NCBI RefSeq assembly: GCF_028735875.1
Contig: NZ_CP117834.1
Span: 372,001 to 436,000 of the forward strand
From: Shouchella hunanensis
GTDB lineage: Bacteria > Bacillota > Bacilli > Bacillales > Bacillaceae_D
DNA length: 64,000 nucleotides
Reading direction: 5' to 3'
A program made the translations under genes and the position numbers. Below the pieces are notes generated by a model. That model saw only the letters and a list, made by a program, of their open reading frames with translations. It was not told where the DNA came from and did not search any database. This document shows positions 26,451-34,728 of this stretch, piece by piece. Positions within the stretch are counted from its first letter, which is position 1. Every line of letters begins with the position of its first letter.

Positions 26451-27540
26451 GATCTTGGTTCCTCCTTTTTTTAGGTTTTTTCACCTTTTTAAAACTTACT
26501 AACCAGAGCCAGATCAGGACAATAACTGCAAACAAAAGTGAAAATGGCATATAAAAACGGCTCAAGTAAACGGAAAAAACAGGTTCATCTAAAGGGATGA
26601 AAATGGTCAGCCATAGTAAAACACATAGTGTCGCAATCGTTATGAATCGAGCTTTAGGCGATTCCTTCCCTAACAAATCGGCAGCAATATACAAGGCAAC
26701 TGCTTGTCTTGTAAAAGCACCGGCTAGCCATTGAAAAATTGAAAAAAAGTCTAGCCTCGTTAAATATTTTCCAAGCTCTAAAATTCTCCACTGTGAAAAA
26801 GCAGGATACTTCATTCGCTGCGCTTCTTCAATTCCAAAAATCGTAATTGCCCCTACAAGTGGGCCTAACGCAAGACCAAATAATAAGAAAGCAACGATAT
26901 ATAAGTGCGATTTTTTTAATTTTGTGCGCGCACGATGTTGAACGAAAAGAAGAAAAATTAGTTCGGCAAAACCACACGCTGCGAGGAACGCACTTAAAAA
27001 CGTTTCAGTATAGCCATTTTCAAACAGTGGGACTAAGAGCGAATAATCCTTTTCTTTTAGATTCCCTATCCCTACTAAAAAACCGAATGAAACAACGATT
27101 GGTAGTAAAATTCCTGCAGTAAACGCTATCGTTCGAATCCCACAATAAGCAGCAACTCCGCAAAGCAATAAATAGGGGAGGGCTAAAACAGGATTCGGTG
27201 TTAAAAGTAAGTATGTACTGGTTGTCCAACTGATGGTTGAATACAAAGTTGTATAACTAAACACGGTTAAATAGAGGAACAGTAAGAAACCAAAAAGAAA
27301 TGCGCTCACTTTTGTTGAACGAGCACTAACGAAATCCATAATATGTTCTTGCTTTGTTTTTTTGCTTATAAAGACGATAATGGGTATCCAAAAAATTAGG
27401 AATAATATGGAAACCAATACACCTACCCACGAATCTTTTTCACCAAACTGTAAAAGAATTGGCATCATGATAACGTGATTCATTAATCCACTTGAGAGCA
27501 ATATTAACGGAAACAGTTGAAACATCGTAACAGATCGCAA
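26437..27540 (-). CDS. Spore germination receptor B subunit (GerB-type permease-like protein)
   Basis: About 367 residues with ten membrane segments, the endospore germination permease branch of the APC superfamily; likely the germinant-binding subunit. TTG at 27540 has GAGGTG six bases upstream and is preferred; GTG at 27549 sits inside that binding site, and ATG at 27525 is another option. First gene of the operon, following a candidate sigma-G promoter. Confidence 0.85.
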   Translation of the reverse strand: MRSVTMFQLFPLILLSSGLMNHVIMMPILLQFGEKDSWVGVLVSILFLIFWIPIIVFISKKTKQEHIMDFVSARSTKVSAFLFGFLLFLYLTVFSYTTLYSTISWTTSTYLLLTPNPVLALPYLLLCGVAAYCGIRTIAFTAGILLPIVVSFGFLVGIGNLKEKDYSLLVPLFENGYTETFLSAFLAACGFAELIFLLFVQHRARTKLKKSHLYIVAFLLFGLALGPLVGAITIFGIEEAQRMKYPAFSQWRILELGKYLTRLDFFSIFQWLAGAFTRQAVALYIAADLLGKESPKARFITIATLCVLLWLTIFIPLDEPVFSVYLSRFYMPFSLLFAVIVLIWLWLVSFKKVKKPKKRRNQDHVSF

Positions 27541-27572
27541 TTCTTTCACCTCATTTTAGTGGACTGTACCGT

Positions 27573-27602
27573 TATCATTCCAGAGTTGAATGAATTTATT
27601 CA
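27573..27602 (-). promoter_or_regulatory. Candidate sigma-G (forespore) promoter of the germination operon
   Basis: On the minus strand TGAATA, 17 bases, then AATGATA: the -35 equals the sigma-F/G consensus and the -10 agrees with CATnnTA except for its first base. Start point would be about 35 bases before the B-subunit start. A perfect dyad (GTTGAAT / ATTCAAC, 27585-27604) covers the -35. Confidence 0.55.
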
Positions 27603-27611
27603 ACTACAAAA

Positions 27612-27641
27612 AAGCTCGCATTCATAAAAGAATGCGAGCTT
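27612..27641 (-). terminator. Terminator of the acid-sugar operon
   Basis: AAGCTCGCATTC / GAATGCGAGCTT perfect arms, loop ATAAAA, T-run on the minus strand directly after the GntP stop. Confidence 0.88.
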
Positions 27642-27647
27642 TTCCTT

Positions 27648-29015
27648 CTAAAAGAAGAAATCAGCAATGATAAGCATGATTAGTGAAACAAACCAAGCAA
27701 TTGTTGTTGGAACCGACCAAACAAGAATTTGTTCTTTTGCTTGTTTTATGCCAATTGTCCGGTTCACAACCCAGAAAAGACTATCATTAAAATAAGAGAA
27801 AAACAGTGAGCCTAGCGCAGCTGCTTGAGCTGCCAATATCATGTTTACATCCATCCCTGCTAGAATAGGGGCTGTTATCGATGCAGCTGTAATCATCGCA
27901 ACAGTTCCGCTACCTTGAATAAAGCGGACTAGTGTAGCAACAACAAATGGTAATAAAATCGCCGGAATTCCTGTATTTACGACAATTTCTGCAATATGGT
28001 CGCCAACACCCGTTGAACGAAGGACGAAGCCTAATGCACCACCTGCACCAGTAACAAGTAACACAATACCTGCTTGCTTAATCCCTTCCTCCATTCGATC
28101 GAGTGCTTCTGAACGCTGAACGTGTCCAAATAGTCCATAAATCGCTAGTAATACACCAATTCCTACTGCAATGACAGGTGATCCAAAGAACTGTACATAT
28201 TCAACCCACATACCACTTACGTCCATAGCGGCAGTCGTCGTGTTTAAAAAGATTAAGAAAACCGGTACAAAAATGGGTAAAGCTGATCGTAACAATGACG
28301 GTAAATCTTTATTCTCTTTTTCTTCAATCCAATCTTCAATTGTCACTTCTTTTTCAGGACGAATCCAATCCATTCCATCTTCACTTGGAATTTGGTAAAT
28401 TCGCTTTCCTAACCATTTCGCATAGAGTACCATCGCAATAACGATCGGAATGGCGAACAGCATACCTGTAATAATCATCCAACCAATATCAATATCAAAG
28501 ATTCCAGCTACGCCTAATGGACCGGGTGTCGGGGGAACCGCACTGTGGATAACAACCGCACCACCAGCTAATGCAACAGCCAGCGTTACGATAGAGCGCC
28601 CTGTTTTCTTTGATAACGCTTTCGCAAGTGGACTTAAAATGATGAATGCCGAGTCAACAAAAATTGGGATAGACACAATATAGCCAGTGAGAGCCATCGC
28701 CCACTCTTCTTTTCGTCTTCCTAGCCACTTTACGACGGTGTAAGCTAACCGTTCAGCTGCTCCTGAAACTTCTAAAATACGTCCCATCATAACACCGAAA
28801 CCGATGACAATCGCGATGGAGCCTAACGTATTTCCAAAACCTTGTGTGATGGCGTCTACAACGGCAGTTGGTGTCATACCGCCAACTAATCCAGTGATCG
28901 ATGCCGCAATAATTAGTGCTAAAAACACGTGAACCTTTGTTTTCACAACCAAAAAGATTAAAACGATAATTGCAATGACAAGACCTAGTATCATTTGTGT
29001 ACCAGATACGTCCAT
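27648..29015 (-). CDS. GntP-family permease (sugar-acid transporter)
   Basis: 455 residues from the ATG at 29015 (TTGGAGG eight bases upstream), 12 or more membrane segments. GntP-family members move gluconate, glycerate or other sugar acids with protons. Landmarks include GGMTPTAVVDAITQGFGNTLG near the start and VPPTPGPLGVAGIF in the middle. Its position as the last gene of the DeoR-kinase-PdxA2 operon suggests that the substrate is a four-carbon sugar acid such as threonate or erythronate (inference). Confidence 0.85.
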   Translation of the reverse strand: MDVSGTQMILGLVIAIIVLIFLVVKTKVHVFLALIIAASITGLVGGMTPTAVVDAITQGFGNTLGSIAIVIGFGVMMGRILEVSGAAERLAYTVVKWLGRRKEEWAMALTGYIVSIPIFVDSAFIILSPLAKALSKKTGRSIVTLAVALAGGAVVIHSAVPPTPGPLGVAGIFDIDIGWMIITGMLFAIPIVIAMVLYAKWLGKRIYQIPSEDGMDWIRPEKEVTIEDWIEEKENKDLPSLLRSALPIFVPVFLIFLNTTTAAMDVSGMWVEYVQFFGSPVIAVGIGVLLAIYGLFGHVQRSEALDRMEEGIKQAGIVLLVTGAGGALGFVLRSTGVGDHIAEIVVNTGIPAILLPFVVATLVRFIQGSGTVAMITAASITAPILAGMDVNMILAAQAAALGSLFFSYFNDSLFWVVNRTIGIKQAKEQILVWSVPTTIAWFVSLIMLIIADFFF

Positions 29016-29102
29016 TTTTCTGTCCTCCAATACGCGTAAGCGCTTTAATTGTTACTAATTTGTGTGAAGGGCTCGTTACAGCCCTTCACGATAACTCTTC
29101 TT

Positions 29103-30095
29103 TTATTTCCCTACAAAATGTGGCGCGTATTTTGCAGCTAATTTAATGGATTCTTCCATAGAGACAGAGCTTGCAATACCTTGCCCAGCAATATCAAAAG
29201 CGGTTCCATGATCAACGGATGTTCTAAGGAACGGTAGACCGTTTGTGATGGAAATAGTACGGTGGAAGTCTGTCATTTTTGCTGCAATATGCCCTTGATC
29301 ATGATAAAGAGAAAGAACTGCATCATAACGTCCATTTAAGGCTTGGAAGAATACAGAGTCAGCCGGTACCGGACCAACGGCATCAATCCCGCTCTCTTTC
29401 GCAAGCTCAATGCCAGGTTTAATCTCATCCATTTCTTCCGTACCAAAAAGTCCATTTTCTCCGCTATGTGGGTTCAATCCCGCTACAGCAAACTTACGAT
29501 TTTCTACGCCCAACTGTTGCAGCGCAGCGTCGCAACGAACAAGATAATCATGTACGCGCTCTTTTGTCATTTGTCCAATGGCATCTTTTAAAGATAAATG
29601 ACGAGTTAAGAAAAAGATTCGCATGTTGCGCACTTCGAACATCGTTAAAGGATCATCAATGTCGGCAATACCGGCTAACATTTCAGTATGACCAATGTAA
29701 GGAACCTTTGCTGCTTTTAAAGATTCTTTGTTTATAGGTGCTGTTGCCATTGCTTGAGCTTCATTGGATTGACACAGTTCAGCTGCATGCTTAATGTATT
29801 GAAAAGCGGCCTCACCATTCGCTGCATTTACTTGACCGAACTCATATTCTGGTAAATCAGGAAAATCAATGATATCGACAGTCCCAAACTCACCCTTTGC
29901 TTCACTTGGCTTTTCAATCTTATTTAATGTGAAATTAACTTCTTTTACTGAAAATAAGTTTTCTAATACTCTTGCATTCCCTATAACAACTGGTGTGCAT
30001 AAATCATAAATCTCTTTTTTATTTAAAGAACCAAGAGTAATTTCTGGTCCAATTCCTGCTGGGTCTCCCATTGTAATGGCAATAACTGGTTTCAT
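29103..30095 (-). CDS. pdxA2: PdxA2-type 4-phospho-D-threonate/erythronate 3-dehydrogenase
   Basis: 330 residues from the ATG at 30095 (AGGAGG nine bases upstream). PdxA fold: MGDPAGIGPE near the start, metal His residues in GHTEM, SLYHDQGHIAAK and SVDHGTAFDIAG. True PdxA acts in pyridoxine synthesis, but Bacillus-type organisms make PLP by PdxS/PdxT, and the partner here is a four-carbon acid-sugar kinase. That pairing defines PdxA2, which oxidises the 4-phosphate to a product that decarboxylates to dihydroxyacetone phosphate. Context carries the substrate call. Confidence 0.85.
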   Translation of the reverse strand: MKPVIAITMGDPAGIGPEITLGSLNKKEIYDLCTPVVIGNARVLENLFSVKEVNFTLNKIEKPSEAKGEFGTVDIIDFPDLPEYEFGQVNAANGEAAFQYIKHAAELCQSNEAQAMATAPINKESLKAAKVPYIGHTEMLAGIADIDDPLTMFEVRNMRIFFLTRHLSLKDAIGQMTKERVHDYLVRCDAALQQLGVENRKFAVAGLNPHSGENGLFGTEEMDEIKPGIELAKESGIDAVGPVPADSVFFQALNGRYDAVLSLYHDQGHIAAKMTDFHRTISITNGLPFLRTSVDHGTAFDIAGQGIASSVSMEESIKLAAKYAPHFVGK

Positions 30096-30100
30096 TCTCA

Positions 30101-31399
30101 TCATCCTCCTATTTTTGTTGACGCTTGATCAATAAACTTTACACATTCATAAATGGCTTTCTTATCGCCAATTAATCCACCTTTTGTCACAACAGGTAAT
30201 CCGTCGAAATAGCCCCCATCAAAGGTGCCATATGCTGCTAACGGCATCACTTCATCCTTTAATGCAATGCCATTTGCCCGTCCTAAAGCACAAACCGAAG
30301 CGGTTACATCTCCGCCACTTGTAAAACAGCCTGCGTATGACATTTGCTCTTGTGTAAGCAGTTTTCGACTAATCGTCGCTAACCCATCGGTAATACGCTT
30401 GGCAAGGGCATCTGCACTTTTTCCTTCTACAAGTGCCTTTTCTTTTAAAGGAACAAGCTTCTGCCCGCTTTTATGAGTTGTTACAATCAGAATTCGGTCT
30501 ACCTTCGATTGCTCTAGCGCCGCATGTGTTGCACGTTCTACTTCTTCATCCCATGTCTCGGTGTAACTCGCAAGCTTTTCTGGATCAACATAAACAGGGG
30601 TTGATCCTGTTTTGTCGATTAAATAAGACAACTGCTCCCCAGTTAAACTTGTTGCGCTCCCTACAGAAACAAGAATCGTGCCATTTTGCTGTTCTTTTTG
30701 AACCATTGCCCGCGCGTAATTCGCCGTTAATGGTCCCGGATCTGCACAAAGAATGGTTCTTTTCAATAACGTTAATGCGTTAGCCACTTTCTCAACCTGC
30801 TCGGTCGTCATCGCATCAACAACCATCACTCGTTTACCTTTGTTTATTTCCTGTTGTAAGCTGTTGCAAATGTCTGATTCCGCTTTCATTACTGTACTCA
30901 AGGGCACAAAACCAACTTGATGAATCGTTTGTTCCGCAAGTAAATCTGGTATAAAGGATTCAGTAATCGGAGCAATTGGATCTTTTGACACATAGGTTTC
31001 TTGCAATGGCACACCATCTAATAAAAGATACCCACCTGCCATTGTTCTTCCTGATTCCGGAAATGACGGCATCACGACGCTGATGGCGTCTTCTGGCATT
31101 AATGCGAGCATTTCATCAATCTCGATGCCAATGTTTCCACGGAATGTACTATCAATTCGCTTCGTGAAAATATCTGCTCCCCATGCTAACAACTCATTCA
31201 TTGCCCGACTGACACGTTGTTTTGCAATTGGTTGATCAATATAACGACTATCCGTATCCATTACCACGGCATCGAAATAACTATTAGCTGGTAAGCTTGC
31301 ACTATGAACAATCGTCGTCGCTTGAAAGCCTTGCTTTACTAGCTTGACACCGGATGCATTAGCGCCAGTTAAATCGTCTGCGATTACGCCAACCTTCAT
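30101..31399 (-). CDS. Four-carbon acid-sugar kinase (DtnK/DerK type, former DUF1537)
   Basis: 432 residues with both domains: N-terminal substrate domain (ADDLTGANASG at residue 7, KRIDSTFRGNIG near residue 80) and C-terminal nucleotide-binding domain (LVSVGSATSLT; FTSGGDVTASV). Such kinases phosphorylate D-threonate, D-erythronate or related acids at O4. Coupled to pdxA2, whose start follows the kinase stop by six bases. AAAGGGG lies upstream of the ATG. D-threonate and D-erythronate cannot be told apart by eye. Confidence 0.85.
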   Translation of the reverse strand: MKVGVIADDLTGANASGVKLVKQGFQATTIVHSASLPANSYFDAVVMDTDSRYIDQPIAKQRVSRAMNELLAWGADIFTKRIDSTFRGNIGIEIDEMLALMPEDAISVVMPSFPESGRTMAGGYLLLDGVPLQETYVSKDPIAPITESFIPDLLAEQTIHQVGFVPLSTVMKAESDICNSLQQEINKGKRVMVVDAMTTEQVEKVANALTLLKRTILCADPGPLTANYARAMVQKEQQNGTILVSVGSATSLTGEQLSYLIDKTGSTPVYVDPEKLASYTETWDEEVERATHAALEQSKVDRILIVTTHKSGQKLVPLKEKALVEGKSADALAKRITDGLATISRKLLTQEQMSYAGCFTSGGDVTASVCALGRANGIALKDEVMPLAAYGTFDGGYFDGLPVVTKGGLIGDKKAIYECVKFIDQASTKIGG

Positions 31400-31419
31400 G
31401 TCGCTCGAACCCCTTTCTT

Positions 31420-32187
31420 CTACTCTACTAAGTCAACTTGAATAACATTTTCATGATAGTGCTCAAGTCCATTCAACGATTGATCTTTATTTGTAATAAT
31501 GCCTTCTACTTTATTAAGTTCACTCACATGTGCAAATGACTTCTGTTCAAACTTACTTGAATCACAAAGCAACCACGTCTCTCGTGCCGCTTCAATCATT
31601 AATTGCTTCATTCTCGCTTTTTCTAGCGTCGGTGCCATAACGCCTAACGCTGCGTGTACCGCGTGAGCACCAAGTAAAAACAAATCAACGTGGATGGATT
31701 CAATTAGCGCTTGCGCTTGACTACCGTAAAGAGCGCCAACATCTGCTTGTACTTCACCGCCGGTCACAATGCACGTTACGGAAGAGTGTACGAGTTCAGC
31801 CGCAATCTTAATGTCATTTGTCACCACCGTTAAATCAGCTCGGTCTTTAATTAATCGCGCTACTTCAAGTGTCGTCGTACCTGAATCCAAGAGAATGGTT
31901 GAATTTGGTGCAATTAGCGCAATTGCTCTTTGTGCTATTTTTCTTTTTGCTTGCAGTTGTTCTACTTCTTTTCTGGCATAAGGTGTTTCTCGAATTAACG
32001 CTTTTTGTGGTACTGCTCCACCAGGTGTACGAATGACTTGATTTTCAGCCTCTAACTGGCTTAAATCTCTCCGAATCGTCATTTGTGACACTTGAAGCTG
32101 CTCTGCAAGCTCGTCTATTTCTACTTTTCCTTGTTCATCTACAAATTGTTTTATAAATGCTTTTCTTTCTTTCGCTTTCATGTTCAT
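31420..32187 (-). CDS. DeoR-family transcriptional regulator
   Basis: 255 residues: N-terminal winged HTH (LAEQLQVSQMTIRRDLSQLE, residues 27-46) and C-terminal DeoRC sensor domain with the phosphosugar-type loop LLDSGTTTLEVARL. First gene of the acid-sugar operon and presumably its local regulator, responding to a phosphorylated intermediate. The ATG at 32187 has AAAGGTG eight bases upstream. Upstream DNA holds repeated elements and a good sigma-A promoter. Confidence 0.87.
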   Translation of the reverse strand: MNMKAKERKAFIKQFVDEQGKVEIDELAEQLQVSQMTIRRDLSQLEAENQVIRTPGGAVPQKALIRETPYARKEVEQLQAKRKIAQRAIALIAPNSTILLDSGTTTLEVARLIKDRADLTVVTNDIKIAAELVHSSVTCIVTGGEVQADVGALYGSQAQALIESIHVDLFLLGAHAVHAALGVMAPTLEKARMKQLMIEAARETWLLCDSSKFEQKSFAHVSELNKVEGIITNKDQSLNGLEHYHENVIQVDLVE

Positions 32188-32207
32188 TTATAACACCTTT
32201 CATTGTT

Positions 32208-32236
32208 AATTTAAAACATATTTCGACATATGTCAA
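32208..32236 (-). promoter_or_regulatory. Sigma-A promoter of the acid-sugar operon
   Basis: On the minus strand a perfect -35 TTGACA (plus-strand 32231-32236) and -10 TAAATT (32208-32213), spaced by 17 bases. The spacer contains the dyad ACATAT-n6-ATATGT. Confidence 0.65.
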
Positions 32237-32312
32237 CATAATTATGTTTATTTTTATCAATAACATGTGATTTATTTTCACAAAAGACGTTAGAATGTTT
32301 ATTTTTATCAAT
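32235..32312 (-). repeat. 18-bp direct repeats and 14-bp palindrome upstream of deoR
   Basis: ATGTTTATTTTTATCAAT occurs exactly at 32244-32261 and again at 32295-32312, 51 bp apart (about five helical turns). The perfect palindrome AACATAATTATGTT at 32235-32248 joins the first copy to the -35. These are candidate regulator binding sites. Confidence 0.65.
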
Positions 32313-32352
32313 TTAAGTATAGCAGAGAACAGAAAGAATATCATAGGTGCAT

Positions 32353-32388
32353 AAAAAAAGTACTTTCTTTAAAGAAAGTACTTTTTTT
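32353..32388. terminator. Perfect palindromic bidirectional terminator
   Basis: A 36-base perfect palindrome with AGTACTTTC / GAAAGTACT arms, centre TTTAAA, and seven A/T on either side. It ends the tRNA-Ala transcript. Confidence 0.88.
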
Positions 32389-32392
32389 AACA

Positions 32393-32465
32393 TGGAGCCT
32401 AGGGGGCTCGAACCCCTGACCTCTTCGCTGCCAGCGAAGCGCTCTCCCAGCTGAGCTAAGGCCCC
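32393..32465 (-). tRNA. tRNA-Ala (anticodon GGC)
   Basis: 73 bases forming a full cloverleaf on the minus strand: acceptor GGGGCCT / AGGCTCC, D-arm GCTC...GAGC, anticodon stem CTTCG/CGAAG with loop CTGGCAG (anticodon GGC), T-arm AGGGG TTCGAGC CCCCT, discriminator A. CCA is not encoded. It reads GCC and GCU codons. Confidence 0.96.
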
Positions 32466-32517
32466 TCATTCATATAAAATTACAGTATGTATTGTCTGCA
32501 TTCAATTGCACTCTCAT

Positions 32518-32547
32518 AATATAGCATATGCGTCACTCAGACGACAA
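32518..32547 (-). promoter_or_regulatory. Candidate promoter of tRNA-Ala
   Basis: TTGTCG and TATATT on the minus strand with 18-base spacing, about 50 bases upstream of the tRNA 5' end. Confidence 0.45.
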
Positions 32548-32577
32548 GACGTTTCATTCACTTTTTCTACAAAAAGA

Positions 32578-32739
32578 TTACCCTAACAATACCCCAATTC
32601 CGTACCATAATACACCTGCCACTACGCCGACAAATCCTGCTTGAATGATGACTTCTCCTGTTAATTTCTTTGTTTTAACAACATCCAAAATCAGCCAACC
32701 AAAAAAAACAGCCAATGCAAGGACGATAGCATCTACCAT
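32578..32739 (-). CDS. 53-residue small membrane protein
   Basis: Starts MVDAIVLALAVFFGWLIL and ends VLWYGIGVLLG: two hydrophobic segments (about residues 4-20 and 31-52) joined by the basic turn KTKKLTGE. GGAGGG lies seven bases before the ATG, a strong start signal. I do not recognise a family. It sits between yugN and the tRNA gene, same strand as both. Too short for length-limited ORF calling. Confidence 0.7.
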   Translation of the reverse strand: MVDAIVLALAVFFGWLILDVVKTKKLTGEVIIQAGFVGVVAGVLWYGIGVLLG

Positions 32740-32800
32740 AGCGATCCCTCCAACTTCTGTTTTTACTTTAGCAAGAAGCTAGAGGGACTGCAACTAATAA

Positions 32801-33217
32801 CTAGATATGAAAGGTCTGTTCGACTTCTTCAAGTAGATTTTTTGCGGTGCTTACGTACTTTTCGTCCACTTCTCCATCTTTATCAATGGGACGTTGAAAT
32901 TGATTTATGAGTCCGTCTACTGCTGGAGGAACATAGCCACCAATGCCTTCATCTGTATTACCATCTTGATAAACATGATTTAACAAATAGGGTTTTCCTA
33001 ATTTAAAGACCGCGCCACTTGAGCCCACTTCCCCTTCTACGGCAGTAAATGGTAACCGTAAAAACGTATATCCTCCCTCTTCGGAGAGCTTGTAATCGTA
33101 ATAGCCATGATCATAATCCCAATTTCCACCTAGATCGTAGCCAAGCGGCGTTAACAGCGATTCTAATTCTTTTGCCTTTACGACTTTTCCTTCTATTTTT
33201 GATGAAAGCTCGATCAT
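32801..33217 (-). CDS. yugN: YugN-like protein
   Basis: 138 residues from the ATG at 33217 (GGGGCGG upstream), beginning MIELSSKIEGK. YugN-like family: soluble, mixed alpha/beta, conserved aromatic core (NWDYDHGYYDYKL). Function unknown. In B. subtilis yugN is next to pgi, as here. Confidence 0.8.
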   Translation of the reverse strand: MIELSSKIEGKVVKAKELESLLTPLGYDLGGNWDYDHGYYDYKLSEEGGYTFLRLPFTAVEGEVGSSGAVFKLGKPYLLNHVYQDGNTDEGIGGYVPPAVDGLINQFQRPIDKDGEVDEKYVSTAKNLLEEVEQTFHI

Positions 33218-33281
33218 TCTTACCGCCCCTAACATTTTTATTTATTAGTGTGTGAGGCTTCTTGGAACTTATACATAAAAA

Positions 33282-33309
33282 AAGTACGGATGACAATTCA
33301 TCCGTACTT
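33282..33309 (-). terminator. Terminator of pgi
   Basis: AAGTACGGATGA / TCATCCGTACTT perfect arms around CAAT with a T-run on the minus strand. Confidence 0.88.
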
Positions 33310-33315
33310 CGCCTT

Positions 33316-34662
33316 CTAGAGACGTTTTTCGAGCTCTTCTTTTTCTTTTTCAAAACCTGGCTTACCAAGTAGTGCAAACATATTTTTCTTATATGCTTCC
33401 ACGCCTGGTTGATCAAATGGGTTTACTCCCATTAAATAGCCACTTACCGCGACTGCTTTTTCAAAGAAGTACACGAGATAACCAAACGTATATTCATCAA
33501 GTTTTGGTATGGATACGATTAAATTTGGTACTCCACCATCTGTATGAGCGAGCATTGTGCCTTTAAACGCTTGCTTGTTCACAAAATCCATCGTTTCACC
33601 AGCAAGATAGTTTAAGCCATCCAAGTCTTGATCTGCTTTTTCAATCTCAATATGCTTGTCCACTTGCTCCACATGAAGGACCGTTTCAAACAAGTCTCTA
33701 CGTCCATCTTGTACGTATTGACCCATTGAATGAAGATCTGTCGAGAAGTCTACTGATGCAGGATAAATCCCTTTTTGATCTTTGCCTTCACTTTCGCCGA
33801 ATAATTGCTTCCACCATTCGGAAACAAAATGTAGCTGTGGCTCGTAATTCACCATTAGTTCAATGGTTTTTCCTTTATTGTAAAGAACATTACGAACAGC
33901 TGCGTATTGATACGCTTCATTTTCTTCTAATGTCGGTGACGTATATGCATTTCTAGCTTCTTGAGCACCTTTCATCATTTGCTCAATATCAAGACCAGAC
34001 ACGGCAATAGGCAATAAACCAACTGCTGTTAAAACAGAGAAGCGTCCGCCAACATCATCAGGAATAACAAATGACTCGTAGCCTTCTTCGTTTGCCAGTG
34101 TCTTAAGCGCACCTTTTTCTTTATCCGTTGTTGCATAGATACGCGTGCGCGCTTCTTCTTTTCCGTATTTCTTTTCTAAGAAGTCTCGGAAGATGCGAAA
34201 GGCAATGGCTGGCTCCGTCGTTGTTCCTGACTTAGAAATAACATTAACGGAAACATCCTTGCCTTCAAGAAGGTCGAATAAGTCACGAATATAGGTGGAA
34301 CTAATATTTTGACCAACAAAAATGACTTGTGGTGCATTTCGTTGTTCATTTGATAAAACATTAAAAAACGAATGGTTTAATGCTTCAATTGCCGCTCGTG
34401 CACCTAAGTAAGAACCGCCGATTCCTGCAACAATGAGCACATCTGAATCTTGACGAATTTTCTTTGCTGCTAACTGTATACGTGCAAATTCCTCTTTATC
34501 ATAATCGACCGGTAAGTCAATCCATCCCAAAAAGTCATTCCCTGCTCCCGTTTTTTCGTGAAGGGCTTGATGTGCAGTTGTCACTTGGTCTTGCAATTGC
34601 TTCATCTCATGCTCTCCGAAAAAGGAAAGTGCCTTACTGTAATCAAATTGAATATGTGCCAT
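33316..34662 (-). CDS. pgi: Glucose-6-phosphate isomerase
   Basis: 448 residues from the ATG at 34662; the ORF opens 20 codons earlier, but those precede the ribosome binding site AAGGAGG. Interconverts glucose-6-P and fructose-6-P. Signatures: [10 protein letters not shown] near residue 68, [26 protein letters not shown], and the C-terminal catalytic region [10 protein letters not shown]. It follows ddl by 66 bases. The binding site is buried in a hairpin with a U-run (34671-34713), so translation or transcription may be attenuated. Confidence 0.96.
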   Translation of the reverse strand: MAHIQFDYSKALSFFGEHEMKQLQDQVTTAHQALHEKTGAGNDFLGWIDLPVDYDKEEFARIQLAAKKIRQDSDVLIVAGIGGSYLGARAAIEALNHSFFNVLSNEQRNAPQVIFVGQNISSTYIRDLFDLLEGKDVSVNVISKSGTTTEPAIAFRIFRDFLEKKYGKEEARTRIYATTDKEKGALKTLANEEGYESFVIPDDVGGRFSVLTAVGLLPIAVSGLDIEQMMKGAQEARNAYTSPTLEENEAYQYAAVRNVLYNKGKTIELMVNYEPQLHFVSEWWKQLFGESEGKDQKGIYPASVDFSTDLHSMGQYVQDGRRDLFETVLHVEQVDKHIEIEKADQDLDGLNYLAGETMDFVNKQAFKGTMLAHTDGGVPNLIVSIPKLDEYTFGYLVYFFEKAVAVSGYLMGVNPFDQPGVEAYKKNMFALLGKPGFEKEKEELEKRL

Positions 34663-34670
34663 AAAAAAGA

Positions 34671-34713
34671 GCCTCCTTCTATTCGGTACTTCATAAATGT
34701 ACCGAAAGGAGGC
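34671..34713 (-). promoter_or_regulatory. Terminator-like hairpin sequestering the pgi Shine-Dalgarno
   Basis: On the minus strand GCCTCCT plus TTCGGTAC pairs with GTACCGAA plus AAGGAGGC, leaving a three-base TAG bulge and a nine-base loop. The 3' arm is the pgi ribosome binding site, and TCTTTTTT follows immediately, ending at the ATG. It can act as terminator/attenuator or as a translation block. Confidence 0.7.
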
Positions 34714-34728
34714 CAAAAACACAAGTCA

